Positions 45,220 to 55,064 of a stretch of 64,000 bases of DNA are shown piece after piece. How positions within the stretch are numbered: the first letter of the stretch is position 1; each line of letters opens with the position of its first letter. Source of the DNA: Streptomyces sp. SW4 (GTDB taxonomy: Bacteria; Actinomycetota; Actinomycetes; Streptomycetales; Streptomycetaceae); contig QKWM01000004.1 in the NCBI GenBank assembly GCA_003248315.1, forward strand, positions 3,841,001-3,905,000, read 5' to 3'. A program made the translations under genes and the position numbers. The notes beneath the pieces are model-generated. The model was given only the letters and a program-made list of their open reading frames with translations. It had not been told where the DNA came from and searched no databases.

Positions 45220-46877
45220 GCACTACACCGAACGAACCGAGCACGTCCGCCGCCGGTGCGGCGGGCCGCTCTCGAGGGAAGGCACCGGCCGGCGAGCGCG
45301 TCGCCGACTGGGCCGACGGCCGGCTCGGGATCTACTCCCTGGCCAAGGCCAACATGCGCAAGATCTTCCCGGACCACTGGTCCTTCATGCTGGGTGAGGT
45401 CTGCCTCTACAGCTTCATCATCATCATCCTCACGGGTGTGTACCTGACGCTGTTCTTCCACCCGTCGATGAACGAGGTGGAGTACCACGGCAGCTACGTC
45501 CCGCTGCAGGGCCAGCTGATGAGCGAGGCGTACAAGTCGACGCTCGACATCAGCTTCGACGTGCGCGGCGGTCTGCTGATCCGGCAGATCCACCACTGGG
45601 CGGCGATCATCTTCCTCGCCGGCATGTTCGTGCACATGATGCGCGTCTTCTTCACCGGCGCGTTCCGCAAGCCGCGCGAGATCAACTGGCTGTTCGGCTT
45701 CCTGCTGTTCGTCCTGGGCATGTTCACCGGTTTCACCGGCTACTCGCTCCCGGACGACCTGCTCTCCGGCACCGGTGTCCGCTTCACGCAGGGCGCGATC
45801 CTGTCCGTGCCGATCGTCGGCACGTACATCTCGATGTTCCTGTTCGGCGGGGAGTTCCCCGGCGACGACTTCGTCGCCCGGTTCTACTCGATCCACATCC
45901 TGCTGCTGCCGGGCATCATGCTCGGCCTGGTGGTCGGCCACCTGATCCTGGTCTTCTACCACAAGCACACGCAGTTCGCGGGTCCCGGCAAGAACAACAA
46001 GAACGTCGTCGGCATGCCGCTGCTGCCGGTGTACATGGCCAAGGCCGGAGGCTTCTTCTTCCTGGTCTTCGGTGTCATCGCGGCCCTCGCCGGCATCGCG
46101 TCCGTCAACCCGATCTGGGCCCTCGGCCCCTACCGGGCGGACCTGGTGTCGACCGGCGCCCAGCCCGACTGGTACATGGGCTTCGCCGAGGGTCTGGTCC
46201 GCGCCATGCCGGGCTGGGAGATCAACTTCTGGGGTCACACCCTCGTCCTGGGCGTGTTCATCCCGCTGGTGATCTTCGGTCTGTTCCTCGCGGTGATCGC
46301 GGTGTACCCGTTCATCGAGTCCTGGGTCACCGGGGACAAGCGCGAGCACCACATCCTGGACCGCCCGCGCAACGCCCCGACCCGCACGGCCTTCGGCGTC
46401 GCCTGGGTCACCGCGTACATGATCATGCTGATCGGTGGTGGCAACGACATCGTCGCCACGCACTTCCACCTGTCGATCAACGCGGTCACCTGGTTCGTCC
46501 GCATCGGCTTCTTCGTCGGTCCGGTCATCGCCTTCGTGATCACCAAGCGGATCTGCCTCGGCCTCCAGCGCCGCGACAAGGACAAGGTGCTGCACGGCCG
46601 CGAGTCGGGCATCATCAAGCGCCTGCCGCACGGTGAGTTCATCGAGGTGCACGAGCCGCTCAGCCAGGAGCAGCTGCACAACCTCACGGCGCACGAGCAG
46701 TACAAGCCCGCCGAGATCGGCCCGACGGTCGACGAGAACGGCGTCGAGCGCAAGGTGAAGGGCTCCGAGAAGCTGCGCGCCAAGCTCAGCAAGGCGTACT
46801 ACGGCGAGGGGAACCAGATCCCGAAGCCGACCGTCGAGGAGTACAAGGAGATCACGAGCGGCCACGGCCACCACTGA
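45216..46877 (+). CDS. qcrB: Cytochrome bc1 complex cytochrome b subunit
   Basis: 553 residues, intact. Haem b ligands appear in IRQIHHWAAIIFLAGMFVHM and FYSIHILLLPGIMLGLVVGH. Quinone-site region: FTGYSLPDDLLSGTGVRF, and the PDWY motif (QPDWYMGFAEGL) in place of the classical PEWY, as usual in high-GC Gram-positives. A C-terminal soluble tail of ~120 residues (KRLPHGEFIEVHEPLSQEQL ... EITSGHGHH) is an actinobacterial feature. It ends the qcrCAB operon; a terminator follows. Confidence 0.95.
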   Translation: MSTTPNEPSTSAAGAAGRSRGKAPAGERVADWADGRLGIYSLAKANMRKIFPDHWSFMLGEVCLYSFIIIILTGVYLTLFFHPSMNEVEYHGSYVPLQGQLMSEAYKSTLDISFDVRGGLLIRQIHHWAAIIFLAGMFVHMMRVFFTGAFRKPREINWLFGFLLFVLGMFTGFTGYSLPDDLLSGTGVRFTQGAILSVPIVGTYISMFLFGGEFPGDDFVARFYSIHILLLPGIMLGLVVGHLILVFYHKHTQFAGPGKNNKNVVGMPLLPVYMAKAGGFFFLVFGVIAALAGIASVNPIWALGPYRADLVSTGAQPDWYMGFAEGLVRAMPGWEINFWGHTLVLGVFIPLVIFGLFLAVIAVYPFIESWVTGDKREHHILDRPRNAPTRTAFGVAWVTAYMIMLIGGGNDIVATHFHLSINAVTWFVRIGFFVGPVIAFVITKRICLGLQRRDKDKVLHGRESGIIKRLPHGEFIEVHEPLSQEQLHNLTAHEQYKPAEIGPTVDENGVERKVKGSEKLRAKLSKAYYGEGNQIPKPTVEEYKEITSGHGHH

Positions 46878-46903
46878 TCCTCCGCGTCGCCACACCACGC
46901 CAG

Positions 46904-46932
46904 GGGCCCCGTCCGGTGTTCGGACGGGGCCC
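46904..46932 (+). terminator. Hairpin terminator after qcrB
   Basis: GGGCCCCGTCCG (46904-46915) and CGGACGGGGCCC (46921-46932) form a perfect 12-bp stem with loop GTGTT, followed by TTCGG. It lies 27 bases past the qcrB stop. Confidence 0.88.
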
Positions 46933-46996
46933 TTCGGCGTCCCCCGGGTCGATAGGGTGGAGCCGAACCCATCTCTTTCGATGTCAGGAGCGGCTG

Positions 46997-48060
46997 ATGA
47001 GCGCTGTGACCCCCGCTGGAGGCGACACCGCGGCGGGCCGCTCCTGGCCCGCCCTGCTGAACGGCCTGCTGGACGGCCGCGACCTCACGGCCGACGACAC
47101 CGCCTGGGCGATGGACGTGATCATGCGCGGGGAGGCGACCGACGCGCAGATCGCCGGGTTCGCGGTGGCGCTGCGGGCCAAGGGCGAGACCGTCGAGGAG
47201 ATCGGCGGCCTCGTCCGGACCATGTACGAGCACGCCAACGTCATCGACGTGCCGGGGGACACCGTCGACATCGTCGGCACCGGCGGGGACGGCGCCAAGA
47301 CGGTCAACATCTCCACCATGTCGGCGATCGTCGTGGCCGGCACCGGCGCCAAGGTCGTCAAGCACGGCAACCGCGCCGCCTCCTCGGCCTCGGGCGCCTC
47401 CGACGTCCTGGAGAAGCTCGGCGTCAACCTGGAACTGACCCCGCGGCGGGTGGCCGAGGTCGCCGAGGAGGCCGGGATCACCTTCTGCTTCGCCGTGAAG
47501 TTCCACCCCTCGCTGCGCCATGTGGCCGCCGCCCGCGGCCAGCTCGGCATCCGGACCGTGTTCAACTTCCTCGGGCCGCTCACCAACCCGGCGAAGGTGC
47601 GCGCCCAGGCCATCGGCGTCGCCGACGCCCGGATGGCGCCGATCATCGCCGGGGTCTTCGCCGAGCGCGGCAACTCCTCCCTGGTCTTCCGGGCGACGAC
47701 GGCCTCGACGAGCTGACCACGACCTCCACCTCGAAGGTGTGGGTGGTACGGGACGGCAGGGTGACCGAGGAGTCCTTCGACCCGCGTGACGTCGGCATCG
47801 AGCCGGTCCCGGTCGAGGCACTGCGCGGCGCCGACGCCTCCTACAACGCCGACGTGGCCCGCCGCCTGCTGAACGGCGAGACCGGCCCGGTGCGGGACGC
47901 CGTCCTGCTGAACTCGGCGGCAGCCCTGGTGGCCCTGGAGCCCGGCGGCGAACCGCTGACCGAGCAGCTCAGGGCCGGCATGGCCAGGGCGGCCGAGTCC
48001 ATCGACAGCGGGGCCGCCCGCCGGGTCCTGGAACGCTGGGTGGCGGCCAGCAACGCCTGA
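46997..48060 (+). CDS. trpD: Anthranilate phosphoribosyltransferase (one frame break)
   Basis: Second step of tryptophan synthesis, transferring phosphoribose to anthranilate. About 354 residues. Motifs: DIVGTGGDGAKTVNISTMSA (PRPP loop), VVKHGNRAASSASGASDVLE, FHPSLRHVAAARGQLGIRTV, FNFLGPLTNPAKVRAQAIGV and, after a G lost at 47691-47693, GDDGLDELTTTSTSKVWVVR. The C-terminus is VLERWVAASNA. The ATG at 46997 fits the family start. It stands alone, away from other trp genes. Confidence 0.94.
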
Positions 48061-48129
48061 GGCCGCCGCGTCGTACGTCCCGCGATCCGGACACGGGTTG
48101 CGGGACGTAGATCTTTTCGCGTAGCTTCC

Positions 48130-48250
48130 TGTGCAGGTCATGAGTGACAGTCATTCGGCCCCGGCCGACTGTCCGGCAACCCTCCGTCCGTGGCGGGGTG
48201 CCCCGGGTGAAGACCAGGTCGTGAGCAGCAGGGCTCACGACAAGCGCGGA
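48130..48250 (+). ncRNA. SAM-IV riboswitch
   Basis: The segment GGTCATGAGTGACAGTCATT, then GGCCCCGGCCGACTGTCCGG and CAACCCTCCGTCCGTGGCGG, followed by GGTGCCCCGGGTGAAGACCA, matches the actinobacterial SAM-IV motif as I remember it, with the CCGGCAACC core shared with SAM-I. A further perfect stem GTCGTGAG/CTCACGAC (48218-48225, 48234-48241) closes the 3' side. It lies 185 bases before the class V aminotransferase. SAM-IV elements usually shut off sulfur-assimilation or methionine genes when S-adenosylmethionine is high. The downstream 48251-48434 carries a CCCCCTTTTT stretch that may belong to the expression platform. Confidence 0.85.
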
Positions 48251-48434
48251 CCCCTCGCACGCTTCGAGAAGTGTGGGCCAGGGGTCCTGGTCGTCGAGGG
48301 AGTCTTCCGTGATGCAGCGAATGCGCTAGGGCCGCAGAGCCCCGCCTCCGCACCCCCTTTTTCCTTTCGTCCCGCGCTCGAGCGCCGTCGTGCCGCTCGC
48401 GCGGTGATCCGCACGCCTTCACGGGAGTACCCCC

Positions 48435-49811
48435 ATGTCCGTCACCACCGCTGCCGCCGACCAGTCGCTTTGTACCCCCCTGCCCGTTCTGGGGCGGGAC
48501 GTCACCGTCCCGCTCGTCACCGGCGGCGAGGTCACCTACGCCGCCCTCGACTACGCCGCCAGCGCACCCGCTCTCCAGCGGGTCTGGGACGACGTCGCCG
48601 CGTACGCGCCGTACTACGGCAGCGTGCACCGGGGCGCCGGATACCTGTCGCAGCTGTCGACCGACCTGTTCGAGAACGCCCGCCGCACCGTCGCCGAGTT
48701 CCTCGGCTGCCGGGACGCGGACCAGGTCGTCTTCACCCGCTCCACCACCGACTCGCTCAACCTGCTCGCCGCCGCCCTGCCGGCCGGCTGCCGGGTCTTC
48801 GTCTTCGAGACCGAGCACCACGCCTCGCTGCTGCCCTGGCGCCACGCCGACGTCACCTACCTCGACGCCCCGCGCACCCCGGACCAGGCCGTGGCGACCC
48901 TGGAACGCGCCCTCGCCGACCGCGAGCCCCACGGCCCCGCCCTCGTCTGCGTCACCGGCGCCTCCAACGTCACCGGCGAGCTGTGGCCGGTGCGCGAACT
49001 GGCCGCCGCCGCGCACGCCCACGGCGCCCGGATCGTGCTGGACGCCGCCCAGCTCGCCCCGCACCACCCCGTCTCCGTGACCGACCTGGACGTCGACTGG
49101 GTCGCGTTCTCCGGGCACAAGCTCTACGCCCCCTTCGGCGCCGGCGTCCTGGCCGGCCGCGCCGACTGGCTGCGCGCCGCCGAGCCCTACCTCGCCGGCG
49201 GCGGCGCCAGCCGCCGGGTGACCCGGCGCGCCGACGGCGGCGTGGACGTCGAGTGGCACGACACCGCCGCCCGGCACGAGGCCGGCTCGCCGAACGTGAT
49301 CGGCGCCTACGCCATCGCCTCCGCCTGCAAGGCGCTCACCGAGGCCGGGTTCGACACCCTCGTCGCCCGCGAGCGCCGGCTGATCGCCGCGGTGCGCGAG
49401 GGGCTCGCCGACGTCCCCGAGGTCCGGTTCCTGTCCCTCTTCGGCGACGACGCGCCCCGCGTCGGCGTGCTGTCCTTCGTCGTGGACGGCTGGAACAGCT
49501 CCCACTTCGCCGCCGCACTGTCCGCCGAGTACGGCATCGGGGTCCGCGACGGCCTGTTCTGCGCCCACCCGCTGGTGCGCACCCTGCTCGGCAGCGACCC
49601 GCAGACGCAAGGGGAGTGCGGGGCGCCGGAGGCCGCGCCCGGTGAGAAGTCGCTCAACGCCATCCGGGTCAGCTTCGGCGCCGGCACCCCGGACGAGCAC
49701 GTCGAGCGGTTCGTCGGCGCGGTCCGGGAACTGGTCCGCGACGGGGCCAAGTGGAACTACCGCACCGAGGACGGCCGCTGCGTCCCGGACACCTCCACCG
49801 CGGCGGTGTGA
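48435..49811 (+). CDS. Class V aminotransferase / cysteine desulfurase-like protein under a SAM-IV riboswitch
   Basis: 458 residues, intact. PLP-fold landmarks: LDYAASAPALQRVWDDVAAY, YYGSVHRGAGYLSQLSTDLF, VVFTRSTTDSLNLLAAALP, FETEHHASLLPW, CVTGASNVTGELWPV, the lysine in WVAFSGHKLYAPFGAG and SPNVIGAYAIASACKAL. Unlike the desulfurase at 36 kb, a clear SSGSSC-type sulfur loop is not seen; GVRDGLFCAHPLVR occupies that region and has one Cys. The SAM-IV leader points to sulfur amino-acid metabolism. The exact reaction is unknown. Confidence 0.85.
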   Translation: MSVTTAAADQSLCTPLPVLGRDVTVPLVTGGEVTYAALDYAASAPALQRVWDDVAAYAPYYGSVHRGAGYLSQLSTDLFENARRTVAEFLGCRDADQVVFTRSTTDSLNLLAAALPAGCRVFVFETEHHASLLPWRHADVTYLDAPRTPDQAVATLERALADREPHGPALVCVTGASNVTGELWPVRELAAAAHAHGARIVLDAAQLAPHHPVSVTDLDVDWVAFSGHKLYAPFGAGVLAGRADWLRAAEPYLAGGGASRRVTRRADGGVDVEWHDTAARHEAGSPNVIGAYAIASACKALTEAGFDTLVARERRLIAAVREGLADVPEVRFLSLFGDDAPRVGVLSFVVDGWNSSHFAAALSAEYGIGVRDGLFCAHPLVRTLLGSDPQTQGECGAPEAAPGEKSLNAIRVSFGAGTPDEHVERFVGAVRELVRDGAKWNYRTEDGRCVPDTSTAAV

Positions 49812-50958
49812 ACGGGCAGGCGGGCGCCCAGCAGGATCATCCGCAGCGCCCGCTCCGTGGCGTCCGTCAGCAGCTCCGCGCCCCGCACCAGCGCCTCCGC
49901 CAGGGCCATCGGCGCGGGCAGGATGCCGTGGCAGGCGTCCACGCCGGGCACCTCGTGCGCGCCCTCGCCGAGGGTGCCCGCCAGGGCCAGCACCGGACGC
50001 CCGTAGAGCTTGGCGCGCCGGGCCACCTCGGCCGGGACCTTGCCGCGCGGCGTCTGGTGGTCCAGGGCGCCCTCCGCGGTGAGCACCAGATCGGCGCGGG
50101 CCAGCCGCTCGTCCAGGTCGAGCTGGTCCAGCAGCACGTCGAAGCGGGGCAGCAACCGGGCGCCCAGGGCGGCCAGTCCCGCGCCGAGGCCGCCCGAGGC
50201 GCCGGTGCCGGGGCCCGAGCGCAGGTCGGTGCCGGTGACGCCGAGGTCGCGGGTGAGGACGTACGCCCAGTTCTCCAGGCCCGCCGACAACTGCTCGACC
50301 TGCGCCGGACTCGCGCCCTTCTGCGGGCCGAAGACCCTGGCCACGCCGCGCTCGCCGCACAGCACGTTGAACGGGTTGCAGGCGACGCGCAGCTCGACGT
50401 CCTTCAGGCGGGCGTCCAGCCCGGAGGGGTCGATCCGGGCCAGCCGGGTCAGCTCCCGCCCGCCGGGCGGCAGTTCGAAGCCGTCGGCGTCCAGCAGCCG
50501 CGCCCCGAGCGCCTGCAGCGCACCCGCGCCCCCGTCGGAGGTGCCCGAGTCGCCGCAGCCGACCAGGATCCGCCGGACGCCGGTGTCCAGCGCGGCCCGG
50601 ATCAGTTCGCCCACCCCGTAGGTGGTGGTGGCGCCGGGGTCGCGCAGGGCGCGCGGCACGAGGGAGAGGCCGGCGACCGCCGCCATCTCCACCACCGCGG
50701 TGTCGCGGGAGCCGAGCAGTGCGAAATGGGTGCCGACGGTGTCGCCGACCGGCCCGGTGGCGGGCAGCGCCACCAGCCGGCCCCGGTGGCTGCGGCCAGG
50801 GCGACGGCCGTGCCCTCGCCGCCGTCCACCAGCGGGACGCGGTCGATCTCGGCGTCCGGCAGGACGCGGCGCACACCGGCCGCGATGGCGTCGGCGGCGG
50901 CCTGGGCGGACAGGGACTCCTTGAAGCCGCTGGGGGCGACGACGACACGGTTCAGCAT
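49757..50958 (-). CDS. Glycerate kinase (GckA/GlxK type, one frame break)
   Basis: About 400 residues. The start MLNRVVVAPSGFKESLSAQA and DRVPLVDGGEGTAVALAAAT is followed, after a one-base loss at 50781-50784, by LVALPATGPVGDTVGTHFAL. Family motifs include ILVGCGDSGTSDGGAGALQA, ACNPFNVLCGERGVARVFGP, QKGASPAQVEQL and the ADLVLTAEGALDHQTPRGKV ATP/substrate region. It phosphorylates D-glycerate. The 3' end overlaps the convergent aminotransferase by 55 bases. A carrier gene lies 23 bases upstream on the same strand and may be cotranscribed. Confidence 0.9.
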
Positions 50959-50981
50959 GGCGGGACTCCTTCGGGACTGCG

Positions 50982-52397
50982 TCAGCGGGTCACGGGAACG
51001 CCGAGCAGCGGCCAGACCGCGACGGCGAAGAGCAGGACCAGCGCGGCGGTCGACGGGGCGAGGACCGCGGACAGGCGCAGCAGGTCGCGCGGGGTGTAGG
51101 TGGGGGTGCCGGGGATGTCCGAGAACAGGGCGACCGGCTTCGCGGAGGCCGGCAGGGTGTGGCAGAAACCGGCGGCGGCCGTGGAGGCCAGCGCGGCGGC
51201 GACGGGGTTGACGCCCGCGCCGACGGCCGCGGCGATCACCAGCGGCACCAGCACGGAGGAGCGCGCCGACCGGGACTGCAGGACCAGATGGGCCGCGGTG
51301 CTGACCACCACGACGACGGTGAGGAAGACGGCCGGTCCGATGCCCGAGGGCAGCCCGGACACCAGCCACTTCGCCGCGCCCGAGTCGGCGAGCGCGACGC
51401 CCATCGCCATCGTCGCCGCCATGAACAGCAGCAGCGACCAGGGCACCGTCTTCAGCGCGTCCTTCAGCCGCACGGTCCCCAGGGCGGGGGAGGAGGCGAC
51501 GACCGCGCCGATCAGGGCGACGACCGCCGGCGGAACGTGGTGCAGCGGCTCACTGCACCACAGCACCACCACGGTGGCCAGCAGCAGGGCGCAGCGCTTC
51601 TCGGGCTGCGACCAGGGACCGGTGACCGGGGTGTCGGTGTGCCGCTGTATCTCCTCGGGCGTGATGCTCACCGCGCCCTCCCGGTCCGCCCGCCGGGTCG
51701 TGGTCCACAGCACGATCTCGGCGGCCAGGTGGGAGGAGGCCACGGCCAGCGGCAGGCCCAGCAGCAGCCACTCGGTGAACCCGACCCGGTCGCCGGTCGC
51801 CTCCCACAGCACCGACACGGTGATCAGGTGCGCGCCCGCGCCGATCAGCGTGGCCACCGCCGACAGCAGGATCACGGTCGGGAACAGCAGCGCCAGCATG
51901 ACCACCAGCCGCCTGCGGTCGGCGAGGGCCTTGGCGAGCGCGAGGAACACCGGCAGGGCCAGTGCGGCCCGGCCCGAGGTGGCCGGCACCGCGAACGCCG
52001 TGACGACCAGCGCGGCGGTGGTCAGGTGCACCAGCTGCCGTACCGTGCGCGCCCCGCCGACCAGGAACACCGCGGCACGCCCGGCGAGCCCGGTCCGGGT
52101 CACCGCGGCGGCCAGCACGAAGGCGCAGATCAGCAGCCACACCGTCGAGTCGCCGAGCGTCCCGAACAGGGTGTCGCTGCTGATGACGCCGGTGGCGGTC
52201 AGCGCCAGTCCGGCGCCGAGCGCGATGTAGGTGTCGTCGATCGGCGTGCCGATCCAGGCGCAGGTCGCCAGCGCGAAGACGGCCAGCGTCAGGCGCGCGT
52301 CGCCGCTCAGGCCGGGGAAGTTGGTGGGGACCGCCACCAGCGCGCACAGCGACAGCGCGACACACAGGGCCGTGGTCAGACGGAGATTCAGCGTCAC
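50982..52397 (-). CDS. SLC13/DASS-family anion transporter
   Basis: 471 residues, intact, about 12 membrane segments (LRLTTALCVALSLCALVAVP, AGRAAVFLVGGA, LVVTAFAVPATSGRAALALP, SLLLFMAATMAMGVALADSG, FLTVVVVVSTAAHLVLQSRS). The repeated SNT-like re-entrant hairpins of divalent-anion:Na+ symporters are suggested by VPATSGRA and LQSRSARSSVLVPLV. It probably imports a carboxylate. The next gene downstream is glycerate kinase, so glycerate or a related acid is a fair guess but unproven. Divergently arranged neighbours are absent; the upstream two-component genes share its strand. Confidence 0.85.
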   Translation of the reverse strand: MTLNLRLTTALCVALSLCALVAVPTNFPGLSGDARLTLAVFALATCAWIGTPIDDTYIALGAGLALTATGVISSDTLFGTLGDSTVWLLICAFVLAAAVTRTGLAGRAAVFLVGGARTVRQLVHLTTAALVVTAFAVPATSGRAALALPVFLALAKALADRRRLVVMLALLFPTVILLSAVATLIGAGAHLITVSVLWEATGDRVGFTEWLLLGLPLAVASSHLAAEIVLWTTTRRADREGAVSITPEEIQRHTDTPVTGPWSQPEKRCALLLATVVVLWCSEPLHHVPPAVVALIGAVVASSPALGTVRLKDALKTVPWSLLLFMAATMAMGVALADSGAAKWLVSGLPSGIGPAVFLTVVVVVSTAAHLVLQSRSARSSVLVPLVIAAAVGAGVNPVAAALASTAAAGFCHTLPASAKPVALFSDIPGTPTYTPRDLLRLSAVLAPSTAALVLLFAVAVWPLLGVPVTR

Positions 52398-52519
52398 GCC
52401 ATCGAGGGTTCACCCGGGCGGTGAGTCTCCAATGAGCCGAAGATGAAGGAAACTTCACCGGGGCCGGCCGCCGCCGGGGCCGGCCGCCGCACGCCACCCG
52501 CCGCCCGGGCCGGCCGTCC

Positions 52520-53183
52520 TCACCAGGCCGGCAGCCGGTACCCCATCCCGCGCACCGTCTCCACCTGCTGCGCGCCGAGCTTCTTGCGCAGCGCCCGCAC
52601 GTACACGTCCACGATGTTGGAGCCGGGTCGAAGTCGTAGCCCCACACGTGGGAGAGGATCTGCTCGCGGGAGAGCACCTGCCCGGGGTGGCGCAGGAACA
52701 GCTCCAGCAACACGAACTCACGGGCCGTCAGATCGACGGTGCGGTCCCCGGCCCGGGCCCGGCGGGTGCGCAGGTCGAGGCTGAGGGCACCCGACCTCAG
52801 CACCGTCACCTCCGGCGCGCGGGCCGCCGTGCGCAGCCGCAGCCGCACCCGGGCGAGCAGCTCCTCGAAGCGGAACGGCTTGGTCATCCAGTCGTCCGCG
52901 CCGCCCTCCAGCCCGGCCACCGTGTCCCGTACGGAGTCCCGCGCGGTCAGCACGATCACCGGGTGGTCACCCGGGCCTCGCGCAGTTCGCGCAGCACCGT
53001 GAACCCGTCCCGGCCGGGCAGCCCGATGTCCAGCACGATCAGGTCGAAGCCGCCGGTCAGCGCGTACTCGTAGCCGGCCTCGCCGTCGGCGACGGCCGTG
53101 GTGGTGAAGCCGTTGGCGCGCAGGCCCTTCTCCACGAAGGCGGCGATGCGTTCCTCGTCCTCGACGATGAGGATGCGGTTCAT
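52520..53183 (-). CDS. OmpR-family response regulator (two frame breaks)
   Basis: About 222 residues. Receiver: MNRILIVEDEERIAAFVEKG, phospho-Asp in GFDLIVLDIGLPGRDGFTVL and, after a C lost at 52961-52963, VIVLTARDSVRDTVAGLEGG and DDWMTKPFRFEELLARVR with the conserved Lys. The winged-helix output domain is VDLTAREFVLLELFLRHPGQ, VLSREQILSHVWGYDFDPGS and, after a loss near 52623, NIVDVYVRALRKKLGA and the end VRGMGYRLPAW. The ATG overlaps the kinase stop by four bases. Confidence 0.92.
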
Positions 53184-54583
53184 GAGCGTGTCTCTTCCAG
53201 AGTGAGTACGAAGGTGGCGCCGCCGCCCTCGGTGTCGTGCAGGCCGACCCGGCCGCCGTGCCCTCGGCGATCGCCTTGACGATCGACAGCCCGAGTCCGG
53301 CGCCCGAGCCGCGGGCCCCGCGCCGTGCCGTGCCCGCCGGAACCGCTCGAAGATCACCTCGGCGTCCTGCGGCTGCACCCCGGGCCCGGTGTCGGCGACG
53401 TACAGCTCGATGCGCGCGCCGGCCGCGCGGGAGCCGATGCGGATGGTCTGCCCGGCGGTGGTGTGCTGCACGGCGTTCTGCGCGAGCTGCACCATCGCCT
53501 GGGTGATCCGCTGCGGGTCCAGCCGGGTCTCCCGGTCGGCGACCTCGGCCAGCACCCAGTCGCGGTCGCCGAGCGTGCGGGCCTTGACGAAGACGTCGGC
53601 GGTGAGTTCGGCGAGCTGCACCGGCTCGGGGGTGACGAAGTCGGGGCGTTCGGCCTTGGCGAGCAGCAGCAGGTCCTCGACGATCCTGCTCATCCGGTCC
53701 AGCTCGTCGGTGACCAGCCGGACGGTCTCCTCGCGCTCGGCGGGGTCGTCGCCCATCAGTTCCAGATGGCCGCGCACGATGGTGATCGGGGTGCGCAGCT
53801 CGTGCCCGGCGTCGTCGACGAACAGCCGCTGGGTGGCGAAGGCCCGCTCCAGCCGGTCCAGCATCGCGTTGAACGTCTCGGCGAGGGCGGCCACGTCGTC
53901 GTTGCCGTGGACCGGGATCCGCCGGGTGAGGTCCTGCTCGGTGAGCTGGGCGGCGGTGGCGCGCACCAGCCGTACGGGCTTGAGGATGCGTCCGGCGACC
54001 ACCCAGGCGATGCCGGTCGTCATCAGCAGGGCGACGCCGGAGATGGCCAGCAGGACCCGGAACACCTCGTCCGCGCGCTCCTGTTCGCGTCCCGGGTGGA
54101 AGGCGACCACGAAGGCCGCCGCCGGTTCGCCGCCGTACCGCGCCACGATGACCTTGGCCCAGCGGATCTCGCCCTCCGGCCGGTGCAGGGTGCCGGTGGA
54201 CTCGGGGAGGCGTAGATGCGCCGCTCGGCCTCGGAGTCCCGGTGCAGGGGCAGGTCCACCGGGATCTCGCGCTGCTGGACGATGTGCGCCGGGTCGCCGC
54301 CCGGCTCGCCCACCAGGCCGATCAGTTCCTCGTCCAGGTCGGCGTACTGCCGCTGCAGGAAGACCTCCAGCAGCCGCTTCGGCTCGGTGAACGGGCGGCC
54401 GGTCTCCGGGTCGAAGCCCTGCTTCTGGAAGTTGGCGAACTCGGCGGCCTCCTGCGCCAGCAGGCCGTTGATCCGCTGGTCGGTGTCGCGCAGCAGGATC
54501 GACCGGGTGGTCGCGGCCACCGAGGCGAGCGCGACGGCCATCACGAGCAGCAGCCAGAGCAGGATGCGGACCCGGGCGGTGAC
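53180..54583 (-). CDS. Sensor histidine kinase with HAMP domain (three frame breaks; start unresolved)
   Basis: About 470 residues. A first membrane helix VRILLWLLLVMAVALASVAA, an extracytoplasmic sensor region (TRSILLRDTDQRINGLLAQE ... ELIGLVGEPGGDPAHIVQQR), a second helix near LLMTTGIAWVVAGRI, then HAMP, HisKA (DDAGHELRTPITIVRGHLEL) and HATPase (QLAQNAVQHTTAGQTIRIGS, VADTGPGVQPQDAEVIFERF, GAGLGLSIVKAIAEG). Breaks are near 54204-54207, 53313-53315 and 53261-53263. No ATG or GTG is near the expected start; the codon at 54581-54583 is GTC. The same frame runs open into the small acidic gene upstream, so a fused long sensor is the alternative. The stop overlaps the regulator ATG. Confidence 0.85.
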
Positions 54584-54611
54584 GCGGCGGCGTTCGCGCG
54601 GCTCGCCGCGG

Positions 54612-54931
54612 TCAGCCGTCGTCGCCCGGCCCGTCGTCGTCGGCTCCGTCGGAGGCGGAGTCGTCCCGGTGTTCCGGCCGCGGTCGTCGTCATCGTCCTC
54701 ATCCGGAGGGCTGTCGGTCACCGGCGGCCGGGACACCACCTGGTCGCTGGGCGTCGGCTCGGGCCGGGCGGGGGTGGGCGAGGGTGAGCCGCTCTCCAGC
54801 TCCACCTTGGCGGGGACCTTGGGGTCCGGGGGAGAGTCCGTGAGCGCGAAGCTGGTCGCGGCGATGCCGAGGGGGATCAGGACGACGGCCGCCAGGGCCG
54901 CCATCCGGCGTGAGAAGACCATGCCGTTCAT
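54612..54931 (-). CDS. Small secreted or anchored acidic protein upstream of the kinase (one frame break)
   Basis: MNGMVFSRRMAALAAVVLIP and LGIAATSFALTDSPPDPKVP form a signal or anchor helix. A Ser/Pro/Thr linker (ELESGSPSPTPARPEPTPSD) leads to an acidic tail, DSPPDEDDDDDRGR. With one base restored near 54674 the tail continues EHRDDSASDGADDDGPGDDG and stops at 54612; third-position bases are mainly C in that frame, which favours it. Unrepaired, the frame reads T/P-rich sequence into the kinase. GAGG lies six bases before the ATG. It could be an accessory sensor or calcium-binding partner of the kinase, by position only. Confidence 0.6.
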
Positions 54932-55064
54932 GGTGCGCCTCGCGGGTGCCCCGCGGATGAGTCCCGGATGAAGAACTCTTCATCCGCGCCGGTGCGCCGC
55001 CGGCCGTGCACGCCCCGGGCCGCGTGCTCCCCGCGCCCCTCGGGGGCGGTCCCCGGCGGGGTGC

